Notes: generated by a model from the letters alone, not told the origin. A stretch of 64,000 nucleotides of DNA from Rhodopseudomonas_A palustris_F (GCF_000013745.1 NC_007925.1:3534001-3598000), one strand, 5' to 3'; shown: positions 29,101-38,345, numbered from the stretch's first letter. Made by a program: numbers and translations.

Positions 29101-29973
29101 TTACTTCGCTCGAGCCGCTGGCGCTGTTGACGCACCGGGCGGCACCGCCGCTTGTGCCGGTCCGGCCTGGGCCGTGACCACGTTCAGCGACTTCAATTCC
29201 TCCGGCGTGAACACGAACAGCTTGTCTTTCGGGGTCTCCATGGCATGCACCCAGACCTGCAGGTTGATCCCCATGTCGCCGAGGTAGCGCTGGCAGCGCG
29301 CCGAGATCCGTTGCGCGTCGCTCATCTCGTCGCGCGGCGCGCCGGTGGCGGCCTGGCTCATCGCGAACACCTGGTGCACGCCGATCGCGGCCTTGCTACC
29401 GGCGCGGCGTTCGACTCCGCCGACGAACATCAACGGACAGGACGACGCGCAATATTTGCCGGCCTCGACTTCGGTGGCGAGCTTCTTCTCGCGGATCAGC
29501 CGGCCCATCGCCAGAGCGTCGCCGACCGAGCCGCCCGGGGAATTCAGCACCACGGTCTTGATGTACTCGCCGTGCTGGGCGATCTCGGTGGCAAAGGCTT
29601 CGGAAACCCCCGGGGTGATGCTGCCGGTGGCGAGCAGCCGGCCGCCATTCACGAGTTCGAAGCGCATCGGCTTGTTCATCACGCCGTCCGGCTGCGGCAT
29701 CGGCGCCAGCCGCGGATTGCCGCCCGGAAGCCATGGCGACAGAATCGCCGGCACAGCGGGCAAACCGAGGCCAGGCGACGCCTCGCGCTGTTCGGCCGGG
29801 GTCAGCGCGATGTCGGCCGGGTTGAGCCAGCCGTTCATGGTGGCAAGGTCGGCGGCGAGCACCGCAAAGGTCACCGCCAGCGTGCCGCGGAACAGCCAGC
29901 GCAGCACCGACTCGTCCGGATTGCCGGAGAGCCAGGCCCGAAACCGTCGCTGCAGGATCGAACTCTGCGCCAT
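29101..29973 (-). CDS. Membrane-anchored periplasmic protein with ClpP/crotonase-like fold
   Basis: A 290-residue protein with one TM helix near residues 28-50 and a periplasmic domain resembling predicted periplasmic ClpP-fold proteins (COG3904 type). Features are the oxyanion-like segment VVLNSPGGSVGDALAMGRLI, then KYCASSCPLMFVGG with a Ser in the nucleophile position, and a His in GVHQVF. A serine peptidase activity is plausible but not shown. It is 18 bases downstream of a membrane protein gene on the same strand, so the two probably work together. Confidence 0.8.
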   Translation of the reverse strand: MAQSSILQRRFRAWLSGNPDESVLRWLFRGTLAVTFAVLAADLATMNGWLNPADIALTPAEQREASPGLGLPAVPAILSPWLPGGNPRLAPMPQPDGVMNKPMRFELVNGGRLLATGSITPGVSEAFATEIAQHGEYIKTVVLNSPGGSVGDALAMGRLIREKKLATEVEAGKYCASSCPLMFVGGVERRAGSKAAIGVHQVFAMSQAATGAPRDEMSDAQRISARCQRYLGDMGINLQVWVHAMETPKDKLFVFTPEELKSLNVVTAQAGPAQAAVPPGASTAPAARAK

Positions 29974-29991
29974 GGCAAATGACCTGGTCAG

Positions 29992-31335
29992 TTACTTCGG
30001 GTGCCGCGCCGAAGCCAGCGCGGTGACGTTTTCGTCGGCGGCGGCGGGCTCCGCGACCGCGGGCGTCGCGGCCGGCGTGTACTGCGGCTCGGCCTCGCTC
30101 GGCACCGCGCGCCGCGCGGTTTCGACTTCGCGCGCCATCTGCAGCGCCGCCAGCATGTCGCCGACGGTGACGCTGGAGGCGTTCGCCGCCGGCAAGCCTT
30201 CGCGGCGGATCGCGGCGTGCACGACGCAGAGGATCAGCACTAGCACCGCCGGCATCAGGTCGATCGAGATCGCGCCGGCCCAACTGGGAATGAAGTCGCC
30301 GGCGTAGCGCAGCACGGCTTCGGCCGGCGACATCGACTGGAACCGGGCCGGCTCGACCCGCGGCATCGCCAAAATCTTGTCGGCGGCGTCGGACAGCGAC
30401 GCCGCCTGCATGGCGATCACACCCTCCACCTTCCCCACCACGGCGCTCTGCCGGTCGGCAAGATCGGCGGTGCGGCCGCCCGCCACCGGCGCGATGAAGC
30501 CCGAGGACAGCGTCGTCGCCGCGCGTTTCACCGCCGGCGCCACCGAGGTCTGCTGCAGATTGGCGATCACCCCCATCAGCGCCAGCGATTCCGTGGCGAA
30601 GGCGTCGCTGCGGCTGGCGATCGGGCCGCGATCGGAAATCAGCTCGCGCATCTTCGCCAGATGCTTGCCGCCCTGCTCGAACAGCGCCGAGACCCGCTTG
30701 GCGGAGGCCTGCACCTCCTGGCCGAGGCTGTCGAGCTGGCCGGACATCTGCGTCATCAGCTGCACAACGGTGCCGGAGCCGGAGGTCCCGGTGAGCGAGC
30801 CGGCCTTCTCGGCGTCGGCCAATTTGGAGAACCGCGAGGCCGACAATTGAATATCCGGCAACAGCCCTTGGGCCGCGATGGCGTTGGTGTTGGCGGCGTC
30901 GAGATCGCGGGTGTAGTTCTGCACCGTGATCGACAAATGCTGCTGGATCGCGGCGGCGCCGGCCAGCGCCGAGGCGTTCAACCAGGACGACATCGCCACG
31001 ATCATCAAGGAGCCGAGCAGCATGCAGCCGAACATCAGGTTGCGGCCTTTGGTCGAGACCACATGCGGCATGAACTGCATCAGGAAGATCCAGAACGCGT
31101 AAATCCCGACCGACACCGCGACCGAATAGATCACCGCGGCGAAGAACACCATCGAGGGGCTGCCGTTCAACAGCTCGCGCACCCCGAGATAGGTGTAGAC
31201 CCCGGCGGCCAGCGCCAGGATCGCGGTGGTGATTTTCAGTGTAGCTTCGAGCCGGTCGACGCCGCGCGACAGCAGCAGCGCGGTCGGAACCGCGGTGGTG
31301 GGCACGACACTGGGCGACGGAGAGTCTGGGGGCAT
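29992..31335 (-). CDS. Membrane protein with periplasmic coiled segment, unknown function
   Basis: A 447-residue protein I cannot assign. It has three N-terminal TM helices (about residues 28-50, 58-85, 92-115), a long mostly helical extracytoplasmic region (about 120-330) rich in Ala, Gln and Ser, another TM helix near 355-375, and an Ala/Glu-rich C-terminal tail. The ATG at 31335 is chosen; TTG 31347 would add four residues. The tight spacing to the ClpP-fold gene suggests a membrane platform and peptidase-like pair. Confidence 0.72.
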   Translation of the reverse strand: MPPDSPSPSVVPTTAVPTALLLSRGVDRLEATLKITTAILALAAGVYTYLGVRELLNGSPSMVFFAAVIYSVAVSVGIYAFWIFLMQFMPHVVSTKGRNLMFGCMLLGSLMIVAMSSWLNASALAGAAAIQQHLSITVQNYTRDLDAANTNAIAAQGLLPDIQLSASRFSKLADAEKAGSLTGTSGSGTVVQLMTQMSGQLDSLGQEVQASAKRVSALFEQGGKHLAKMRELISDRGPIASRSDAFATESLALMGVIANLQQTSVAPAVKRAATTLSSGFIAPVAGGRTADLADRQSAVVGKVEGVIAMQAASLSDAADKILAMPRVEPARFQSMSPAEAVLRYAGDFIPSWAGAISIDLMPAVLVLILCVVHAAIRREGLPAANASSVTVGDMLAALQMAREVETARRAVPSEAEPQYTPAATPAVAEPAAADENVTALASARHPK

Positions 31336-31504
31336 GAGGCTTTCCAAAGGATGCGACGCATCGCATGAACAACGCCCCCGCTGCTCGACAATTCGTTTAC
31401 TTAGGGAATAATTCCGACGAGATTATGTTATCACCAAATGGTGTTGCCGCCGACGCAACGCCCTATGAGCAGGCCAGACGCGCGACGCTGCCAGCACTCG
31501 GCAG

Positions 31505-31720
31505 CTAGCGGCGGAGCAGCGCCGCTTTGCGGTGCGGCTGGGCCAAGGCGTGGTGGGGTGGCGCGACCAGCACCCTTGCGCCTAGTTCGCGCCGGGATTC
31601 GATCAGCCGCCGGTCGTAGCCCGGCGACGGCGTCACGGTGGGCGGAGCGGCGAGCGCGGGTCCGATCAGCGCCACGCCGATCAGCGTCAGGGCCGTGGCG
31701 ATCGCCATGCGCAGGATCAT
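31505..31720 (-). CDS. Small secreted protein, unknown
   Basis: A 71-residue protein with a clear signal peptide (MILRMAIATALTLIGVALIGPALA) and a basic, Pro-rich tail. The strong ribosome-binding site AGGAG seven bases before the ATG supports it as a real gene. No known domain is seen; the short mature part (about 46 residues) has a PGYDRRLIESRRELGARV segment. Confidence 0.6.
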   Translation of the reverse strand: MILRMAIATALTLIGVALIGPALAAPPTVTPSPGYDRRLIESRRELGARVLVAPPHHALAQPHRKAALLRR

Positions 31721-31777
31721 ACCGGCTCCTTTGCGGGTCAGCTCAGCCGATCTCGGGCCGCGGCGCGCCGGATAGCC

Positions 31778-32422
31778 TCAGCGCGGCTGCTCGGACTTGG
31801 TCAGCGGCACCACGACCTCGTTGCGGCGCAGAAACGGCAGCGTCCACGGTGGATTGTAGAACAGCGCCGTCACCTCGCCCGCGGCACGCCAATCGGTGGC
31901 GGCGAGCGCATGAACGAGTTCGGCGCTGCGCGCCGCCACCGCGGCGTCGCCGGTCGAGCCGGAAAACCGCAGCGCGGCCACGGTCGCGGCGGGGCGTTCG
32001 ACCAGCCTGACCCGCGGGTCGGACGGCTGCGGAAGCTGCTCACGGGAATATTCGCTGGGCATGAAGAACCGCATCACCAAGCCGTCGTCGGCCTTGCCGA
32101 CCTCGACCGGGGTGGTCATCGCGATCTTGCTGCCGGGCGAACTGATTTCCACCGGCGAGGTCATCGCGATCTTCTGCTGGCCGTTGTTGGCGCCGAAGAT
32201 GTAACCGGCGACGATGCGGAACGCCTCGCCGCGCGCCTTGCTGGAACTGCCCGCGACGGTGGTCTCGGCGGCGAGCCGCGCCGGATAGTGCCGGATTTCG
32301 ATCGTGTCGCCGAGCCGCGCGATGACGTCGTAACGCGGTTGCTCGGTGCCCAGATTGATCCCGAAAATCGAAATCATGCCGAACACCACCGATTGCAGGA
32401 AACTGAACACCGACTGCAGCAT
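31778..32422 (-). CDS. SOUL haem-binding family protein
   Basis: A 214-residue SOUL/HBP-type protein. After a short hydrophobic N-terminus (residues 5-22, possible membrane anchor), the domain shows EQPRYDVIARLGDTIEIRHYPARLAAETTV, the repeated KIAMTSPVEI / KIAMTTPVEV strands, and FFMPSEYSREQLPQPSDPRV. Eukaryotic members bind haem; the bacterial role is not established. Single gene, flanked by small unknown genes. Confidence 0.88.
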   Translation of the reverse strand: MLQSVFSFLQSVVFGMISIFGINLGTEQPRYDVIARLGDTIEIRHYPARLAAETTVAGSSSKARGEAFRIVAGYIFGANNGQQKIAMTSPVEISSPGSKIAMTTPVEVGKADDGLVMRFFMPSEYSREQLPQPSDPRVRLVERPAATVAALRFSGSTGDAAVAARSAELVHALAATDWRAAGEVTALFYNPPWTLPFLRRNEVVVPLTKSEQPR

Positions 32423-32504
32423 GCTAGGCAGATAGGCCGGCGCATCAGCCGTTCAATCCCCGCCGGCGCAACGCCCCGCGCGCGAGGGTCCTGCAGCCCA
32501 CGGC

Positions 32505-32714
32505 TCAGCCGGCAGCGAACTCGCCGCACGGCGTTGCCGGTTCGGCAGCAAAGCGCGCCACGTTGCATTCACGGAAATGGAATGCAATTTCGTCGAGCGC
32601 GATTTGTTGCCACTCTTCCGCCTTGGCCGACCAGAACGCGCTGCGGTTATGATCCCGCGCGGCGCGTTCCCGGCACATCGCTTCCTGACTGCGGATCGCA
32701 ATGAGCTTGTTCAT
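32505..32714 (-). CDS. Small hypothetical protein
   Basis: A 69-residue cytoplasmic protein beginning MNKLIAIRSQEAMCRERA, helical and polar, with two Cys (CRE, ECN). Composition (RSQE, WSAKAEEWQQ) resembles short conserved Rhizobiales proteins of unknown function. AGGAG lies eight bases before the ATG at 32714; a GTG at 32723 is the alternative start. No domain recognised. Confidence 0.6.
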   Translation of the reverse strand: MNKLIAIRSQEAMCRERAARDHNRSAFWSAKAEEWQQIALDEIAFHFRECNVARFAAEPATPCGEFAAG

Positions 32715-32858
32715 GCACTCCACTCCTGACAGCGTGAAGCCACTTAACGCACGAACGATACCACTATTGTGACGACGGGCCGATGCCGTTTCCGTGAGCG
32801 GGAAAAATGTCCCGAACCGGCGTATTCACGTTGCAGCGCAGCGCAATCTGCTGGGCGG

Positions 32859-33065
32859 CTACATGCAGTAGGACAACTGATCTTCGGTGGCGACGCGCTC
32901 GATATTTTCCAACTTGCTGCGGATCCGATAGCGCAGTCGGCCGTCCGATTCGATCGGCAGTCGCTGAATGATGGTATAGACCTTGGGCTGCTCGACAGTG
33001 ACGCGCCCCTGGGGCCCCTGGCCCCGGTGCAGGACGTCTTCGTTGAGTGCATAGGCGTGTGACAT
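32859..33065 (-). CDS. Small hypothetical protein
   Basis: A 68-residue protein starting MSHAYALNEDVLHRGQGPQG with a beta-rich, basic centre (YTIIQRLPIESDGRLRYRIRSKLE). GAGG five bases upstream favours the ATG at 33065 over the GTG at 33098. No domain is recognised; similar short proteins occur in Bradyrhizobium relatives as far as I recall. Confidence 0.6.
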   Translation of the reverse strand: MSHAYALNEDVLHRGQGPQGRVTVEQPKVYTIIQRLPIESDGRLRYRIRSKLENIERVATEDQLSYCM

Positions 33066-33383
33066 CTGAGCCTCGTAATTGGGGATCGCTTTCACCAAAC
33101 ACCGTGATGCGATCGCGCGCTGCGTTGACCCACCTTAAACCCTGCGGCGCCGCATGTGGTGAAAAACCGCGCGTCAACTTGACCGGTCCGAGTAACGGAT
33201 TGTTCCCGCAGCAACGCCGGGGTGATCAAACCTAGCGCGGCCTCCCCTCGCAATCCGTCTCATTTTGACCAAACCAAGCCGTTTCCTAGCAATTTCCTGC
33301 CGGAACCCGCCTCCTCGCGGTGGCCCACGCCTGCTGGCACACACATGCGAATTCGTCTATATGTCTGAAATGGCCAGCATCGC
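33066..33383. other. Intergenic region upstream of the first ArsR gene
   Basis: About 318 bp with no gene. It should contain the promoter of the ArsR gene at 33384. An 8-bp palindrome, CGAATTCG, is at 33348-33355 inside an AT-richer stretch 30-45 bases before the start and could be part of an autoregulatory operator. Nothing else stands out. Confidence 0.45.
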
Positions 33384-33773
33384 ATGACAACAATTCCCCC
33401 CACCGGCATTGACGCTGAGCCCGAGTCGGCTGCCCGCCAAGGTCCCGCGCATTCAGCGGAACTCGACGAGTTGATGCGCAAAGCCGGCAAGGCCAGCAAT
33501 TTCCTCAAAGCGCTGTCGCACGAACACCGGCTGTTGCTGCTGTGCCTATTGGCGGAGCGGGAGCGTTCGGTGAGTGAACTGGAAAGCCTGCTGTCGATGC
33601 GACAGTCGGCGGTGTCGCAGCAGCTGGCGCGGCTGCGCTATGACGGCATGGTCGACACCAGGCGCGACGGCAAGACGATCTATTACCGCCTCGCCAATGA
33701 CGACGTGCGCCGCGTCATCGCGGTGATCTACGACATCTTCTGCGGACAGACGACGCCCGACACCACGCCGTAG
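33384..33773 (+). CDS. ArsR-family repressor, BigR/SqrR type (dithiol persulfide-sensor pattern)
   Basis: A 129-residue winged-helix repressor with a disordered N-terminus and the ArsR fold from about residue 27. The recognition helix is MRQSAVSQQLARLRYDG and the wing DTRRDGKTIYYRL. Cys54 (LLLLCLLAE) and Cys120 (YDIFCGQ) are 66 residues apart, the same spacing as the two redox Cys of SqrR (41/107) and BigR (42/108), so persulfide sensing is likely. It converges on the RND operon, whose other end has a second such repressor. Confidence 0.88.
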   Translation: MTTIPPTGIDAEPESAARQGPAHSAELDELMRKAGKASNFLKALSHEHRLLLLCLLAERERSVSELESLLSMRQSAVSQQLARLRYDGMVDTRRDGKTIYYRLANDDVRRVIAVIYDIFCGQTTPDTTP

Positions 33774-33783
33774 AAGCAGGCCG

Positions 33784-36700
33784 CTATGCGCCACGCCGCT
33801 CGCCGCGCAGCACCACATAGATCGCCGGAATCACCAGCACGGTCAGCAGCGTCGAGGACGCAAGACCGAACAGCAGCGAAATCGCCAGGCCCTGAAAGAT
33901 CGGGTCGAGCAGGATAGTGGCGGCGCCGATCATCGCGGCGAGCGCGGTCAACAGGATCGGCTTGAAGCGCACCGCACCGGCCTGCAACACCACCTCGCGC
34001 ACGGTTTTGCCCTGCCCGCCGCTGTGGCGGATGAAATCCACCAGCAGGATCGAGTTACGAACGATGATGCCGGCCAGCGCGATGAAGCCGATCATCGAGG
34101 TCGCGGTGAAGGCCGCGCCGAGCAGCCAGTGCCCGATCAAGATGCCGATCAGCGTCAACGGGATCGGCGTCAGGATCACCAGCGGCAGCTTGAAGCTGCG
34201 AAACTGCGCCACCACCAGCACGTAGATGCCGAGGATCGCCGCGCCGAACGCCGCCCCCATGTCGCGGAAGGTGACGTAAGTGATCTCCCACTCGCCGTCC
34301 CATAGTAGCGTCGGCTTGGACTCGTCGGCCGGCTGGCCATGCATGGCGATCGCGGGCTTCGGCAACGTCCCCCAATCATGCGCGTCGATCTTGTCCGCCA
34401 CCGCGAACATGCCGTACAGCGGCGCCTCGAAGCGCCCCGCCAGCTCCGCCATCACCATGTCGGCGAAGCGGCCGTCGCGGCGGAACAGCATCGGCGAGCC
34501 CTGCTCCATGCTGGCCTTCACCAGCTGCCCGAGTTCGACCACGGTTTTGGCTCCGGGCAGCGTGTTGGCCGGCACCGGCGTCGACGCCAAGGCCTCGGTC
34601 CAGGCCAGATCGCGCTTCGGCAGCCGCACCGCGATCTCGATCGGGTTGCGATCCTCGCCGCGATGCGAGTAGCCGACCGAAACGCCGCCGAACAACGTGG
34701 CGATGGTGTCATAGACGTCGCGCTGCTCGACCCCGAAGAATTCCAGCCGGTCCTGATCGATCGACAGCCGCAGCCGCGGCCGCTTTTCGCCGATCGAATC
34801 GTCGATATCGACGATGAACGGCACTTCGGCGAATAGCTTCTTCATCTCCAGGGCGACGGCGCGGCGGGTGGCGGCGTCCGGCCCGTAGATTTCGGCCAGC
34901 AGCGTCGACAGCACCGGCGGCCCCGGCGGCACTTCGACGACCTTGATGCTGGTGCCGGCGGGTACGGACACCGCCTTCAGCCGCTCGCGCAGATCCAGCG
35001 CGATGGCGTGGCTGGCGCGGGCGCGATGCTCGCGGCCGGCGAGATTGACCTGCAGCTCGCCGAGCTCGGGCCGCTCGCGCAAGTAATAATGCCGCACCAA
35101 GCCGTTGAAGTTGAACGGCGCCGGCGTGCCGGCGTAGCTCTGCACCGAACTGATTTCCGGCAGTCCGCGCGCGATTTGCGCAGCGGCGAACAGCACGCGC
35201 TCGGTGGCCTCGAGGCTGGCGCCTTCCGGCAGATCGACCATCACGGCGATCTCGGATTTGTTATCGAACGGCAACAGCTTCACCGTCACCGATTTGGTGG
35301 CGAACAGCGCCATCGAGGCCAGCGTGGCCAGACCGACGCCGAGCAGAAAGATCCAGGCCGAGCGTTTGCTGGCGATGATCGGTGTGGCGATACGGCGATA
35401 CAGCCGCCCCAGCCGGCCTTCGTCATGCGCGTCATGTCCGGCGACGACGGCGCCCTCGCGCGGCGCCAGCCGCAGCATCAGCCACGGCGCCACCACCATG
35501 GCGACGAAGAACGAGAACAGCATCGCCGCGGAGGCATTGGCGGGGATCGGCGCCATATAGGGACCCATCAGTCCCGACACGAACAGCATCGGCAGCAGCG
35601 CCGCGACCACGGTCAGCGTGGCGATCACCGTGGGATTGCCGACTTCGGCGACCGCTTCGATGGTCGCCTGCAGCCGCGGCCGGCCGTCTTGCATCGCCCA
35701 ATGCCGCGCGATGTTTTCCACGACAACAATCGCGTCGTCGACCAAAATGCCGATCGAGAAGATCAGCGCGAACAGGCTGACGCGGTTGATGGTGTAGCCC
35801 ATCAGATTGGCGGCGAACAGCGTCAGCAGAATCGTGGTCGGGATCACCACGAGGGTGACCAGCGCCTCGCGCCAACCGATCGCAAAGCCGATCAGCACTA
35901 CGATCGAAATCGTGGCGATGCCGAGATGCAGCAGCAGCTCGTTGGCCTTGTCGTTGGCGGTCTCGCCATAGTCGCGCGTGACCGTGACGACGACGTCGTC
36001 CGGGATCAGCCGCGCCTTCAAGCCTTCGAGCCGCTCGGCGATCGCCTGCGACACCACCACGGCGTTGGCGCCGGCGCGCTTGGCCAGCGCCAGGCTGACC
36101 GCAGGCACACGCTGCCAATCGCCGTTGCCGTCGCGGGCCTCGCTCCACACCCGATGCTCGCTGGCATTGGGGCCGATCACCACCGAAGCTACGTCTTTGA
36201 CATAGACCGGACGATCGTCGCGGGTCGAGATCAGCAACAGGCCGATATCCGGAACCCCGGATAGTGTCTGGCCGGCGGAGACGCTGCGCACCAGGCCGGC
36301 GTCGCGGACCGAACCCGCCAGAAACGAGCGGTTGGCGTCCTTCACCTTGGCGACCAGTTGCTGCAGCGTGACGCCGAACAGCGACAGCTTTTCCGGATCG
36401 GGCTCGACCCGGATCTGCTGCGCGCCGCCGCCGGAGATGTAAGTCAGCCCGATGCTGTCGACCTTCATCAGTTCCGAGCGCAGTTTGTCGGCGAGTTCGA
36501 ACAGGTCCTTGTCGGTCCAGCGCGCCGCCGCCTCGGGCTTCGGCGACAACGTCAGCACGCTGACCGCGACGTCGTTGATGCCGCGGCCGACGATCAAGGG
36601 CTCGGCGATGCCGACCGGAATGCGGTCGAGATTGGCGCGGATCTTTTCGTGGACGCGCAGGATGGCGTCCTCGGATTTGGTGCCGACCAAAAACCGCGCG

Positions 36701-36990
36701 GTGACCATGACGCGGTCGTCTTCGGTCTGGCTGTAGACGTGCTCGATGCCGTCGATGCTCTTGACGATGGCTTCCAGCGGCTTGGTGACGAGTTCGACGG
36801 CGTCCGGCGCCCGCAGGCCGTCGGCGTTGACGCGGATGTCGACCATCGGCACGCTGATCTGCGGTTCCTCCTCGCGCGGGATCGCAGCGAGCGCGAACAG
36901 CCCGACGATCAGGGCCGCAAGCAGAAACAGCGGCGTCAGCGGCGAGCCGATGGTGGCTTGGGTGAGACGTCCCGAGAGTCCGAGCTTCAC
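33784..36990 (-). CDS. RND efflux transporter permease (HAE/AcrB-like)
   Basis: A 1068-residue inner-membrane proton-driven pump with the twelve-helix RND topology and two large periplasmic loops. The proton-relay Asp pair lies in FSIGILVDDAIVVVENIARHW (TM4). The N-terminus is VKLGLSGRLTQATIGSPLT followed by TM1 and PREEEPQISVPMVDI. The GTG at 36990 overlaps the adaptor's stop, so the frame's longer open stretch upstream is not coding. It needs an outer-membrane channel not encoded here. Substrate unknown. Confidence 0.93.
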   Translation of the reverse strand: MKLGLSGRLTQATIGSPLTPLFLLAALIVGLFALAAIPREEEPQISVPMVDIRVNADGLRAPDAVELVTKPLEAIVKSIDGIEHVYSQTEDDRVMVTARFLVGTKSEDAILRVHEKIRANLDRIPVGIAEPLIVGRGINDVAVSVLTLSPKPEAAARWTDKDLFELADKLRSELMKVDSIGLTYISGGGAQQIRVEPDPEKLSLFGVTLQQLVAKVKDANRSFLAGSVRDAGLVRSVSAGQTLSGVPDIGLLLISTRDDRPVYVKDVASVVIGPNASEHRVWSEARDGNGDWQRVPAVSLALAKRAGANAVVVSQAIAERLEGLKARLIPDDVVVTVTRDYGETANDKANELLLHLGIATISIVVLIGFAIGWREALVTLVVIPTTILLTLFAANLMGYTINRVSLFALIFSIGILVDDAIVVVENIARHWAMQDGRPRLQATIEAVAEVGNPTVIATLTVVAALLPMLFVSGLMGPYMAPIPANASAAMLFSFFVAMVVAPWLMLRLAPREGAVVAGHDAHDEGRLGRLYRRIATPIIASKRSAWIFLLGVGLATLASMALFATKSVTVKLLPFDNKSEIAVMVDLPEGASLEATERVLFAAAQIARGLPEISSVQSYAGTPAPFNFNGLVRHYYLRERPELGELQVNLAGREHRARASHAIALDLRERLKAVSVPAGTSIKVVEVPPGPPVLSTLLAEIYGPDAATRRAVALEMKKLFAEVPFIVDIDDSIGEKRPRLRLSIDQDRLEFFGVEQRDVYDTIATLFGGVSVGYSHRGEDRNPIEIAVRLPKRDLAWTEALASTPVPANTLPGAKTVVELGQLVKASMEQGSPMLFRRDGRFADMVMAELAGRFEAPLYGMFAVADKIDAHDWGTLPKPAIAMHGQPADESKPTLLWDGEWEITYVTFRDMGAAFGAAILGIYVLVVAQFRSFKLPLVILTPIPLTLIGILIGHWLLGAAFTATSMIGFIALAGIIVRNSILLVDFIRHSGGQGKTVREVVLQAGAVRFKPILLTALAAMIGAATILLDPIFQGLAISLLFGLASSTLLTVLVIPAIYVVLRGERRGA

Positions 36991-37973
36991 GGCTGCACCA
37001 ACCGATCGCCGCGGCCGATCCCCGACAGAATCTCCAGGCCGTCGGGCAGCTCCGGGCTCGGCAGGTCGCGGCCGCGCTGCACCGGCGTGACGATGGTGCC
37101 CCCGGGTTGCTCGATCTTGACGTAGTCGATGCCGAACTTCGTGGTCACGTAGCTCGAGGGAATCACGAAGGCGGTGCGCTCGCCGCCGGCGATCCACACC
37201 CGCAGTCGGTCGCCGACGAAATACTCGCCGAGGCCGTCGACTTTGGCGTCGGCGACCACGCGGCCGTCCTCGATCTGCGGATAGATCAGATCGATGGTGC
37301 CGAACCGTGGCGCGGCCGCGCCGATCTCGCCGCCGTCGACGCGGACCTTGTCGCCGAGTCTCAGCGAGCGGGCGTGATGCTCCGGAATCCGCAGCCGCAA
37401 TTTGAAATCCTGCTGCGCGATGGTCGCCACCGCGTCGCCCGGCAGCATCACCGAGCCCACCGCCACCAACTTTTTCAGCACCCGACCATCGGCCGGCGCC
37501 AGCACCTGGCCTTCGTTGAATTGCTGCTGCACCACGGCGCGCTCGGCGGTGCGGGCGCGTAGTCCGTTCTCGGCGACGTTGAGCGCGGTGCGCGCTTCGT
37601 CGAGCTTGATGCGCGGCAGCGTGCCGCGCTCCACCAGGCCCTCGACGCGATTGAAATCGATCTGCGCCTGGCTGGATTGCGCCTGCAACGCCGCGATCTG
37701 CGCGTCCAGCGCGTTCATCTGCAGCGCCAGCTTCTCGTCGCCGATCGCGGCGATGGCCTGGCCGCGGGTGACGGCGTCGCCTTCCTTGACCTTGAGCTGC
37801 ACCACCGTGCCGCCGATCCGGCCGCGCGCCGGCACCACGCTGACGCTCTCCACGGTGGCGAACACCGCCTTATCGTCGGCCACCGTTCGCGCAGCTACCG
37901 TGAGCGGCTCGGCGCGGAGCATCGCCGATGGAACGAGGAGCGCGGCCAGCAGGCCGCAAGCGATGCCGCGCAT
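36987..37973 (-). CDS. RND efflux periplasmic adaptor (membrane fusion protein)
   Basis: A 328-residue exported adaptor: signal peptide to about residue 22, barrel-sandwich (lipoyl-like) halves around RIGGTVVQLKVKEGDAVTRGQAIA and GQVLAPADGRVLKKLVAVGSVMLPGD, a coiled hairpin between them (about 85-140), and a beta-barrel domain after. It links the RND permease to an outer-membrane channel. Its stop overlaps the permease start, and its ATG is one base after the ArsR stop, so the three form one operon. Confidence 0.92.
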   Translation of the reverse strand: MRGIACGLLAALLVPSAMLRAEPLTVAARTVADDKAVFATVESVSVVPARGRIGGTVVQLKVKEGDAVTRGQAIAAIGDEKLALQMNALDAQIAALQAQSSQAQIDFNRVEGLVERGTLPRIKLDEARTALNVAENGLRARTAERAVVQQQFNEGQVLAPADGRVLKKLVAVGSVMLPGDAVATIAQQDFKLRLRIPEHHARSLRLGDKVRVDGGEIGAAAPRFGTIDLIYPQIEDGRVVADAKVDGLGEYFVGDRLRVWIAGGERTAFVIPSSYVTTKFGIDYVKIEQPGGTIVTPVQRGRDLPSPELPDGLEILSGIGRGDRLVQP

Positions 37974-37974
37974 G

Positions 37975-38328
37975 TTAGGTCTTCTTCGCTGTCTTGGTGG
38001 ATTGTTTGGGCGAGGTCGCGTTCAGTGCGGGCGGGCAATACACCCGATACAGCGTGGTGAGCAGTTCACGGGCCGGCGCGCTGGCGATCGAGTAATAGAT
38101 GGTCTGCGCGTCACGCCGCGCCGCCACCAGCCCGTCCTTGCGCAGCAGCGCCAGATGTTGCGATACCGTGGAGTCGCGTAGTCCCAACAGCTGGGCGAGG
38201 TCGCCGACCGAGCGTTCGCCGTCGACCAATTGGCAAATGATCAGCAGGCGGTGCCGATTGGACAGCGCCTTCAACAATTCGCTGGCCTGGTCGGCGGCTT
38301 GTTCCATCGCGTCGATATTCATTTTCAT
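37975..38328 (-). CDS. ArsR-family repressor, BigR/SqrR type, first gene of the RND operon
   Basis: A 117-residue winged-helix repressor. Cys32 (LLIICQLVDGERS) and Cys98 (YRVYCPP) are exactly 66 residues apart, matching the SqrR/BigR thiol pair, and GERSVGDLAQLLGLRDSTVSQHLALLRKDGLVAARRDAQTIYYS is the DNA-binding region. It precedes the efflux genes with a one-base gap and so likely represses its own operon. ATG 38328 is used; 38322 is possible. The palindrome at 38332-38345 overlaps its translation start region. Confidence 0.9.
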   Translation of the reverse strand: MKMNIDAMEQAADQASELLKALSNRHRLLIICQLVDGERSVGDLAQLLGLRDSTVSQHLALLRKDGLVAARRDAQTIYYSIASAPARELLTTLYRVYCPPALNATSPKQSTKTAKKT

Positions 38329-38331
38329 AGT

Positions 38332-38345
38332 TGCGTATATACGCA
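38332..38345. promoter_or_regulatory. Probable ArsR (BigR/SqrR-type) operator palindrome
   Basis: TGCGTATATACGCA is a perfect 14-bp palindrome in an AT-rich stretch between the divergent ArsR (minus) and DUF2892 (plus) genes, 4 bases from the ArsR start. Location and symmetry suit a site through which the repressor controls both directions. Confidence 0.65.
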
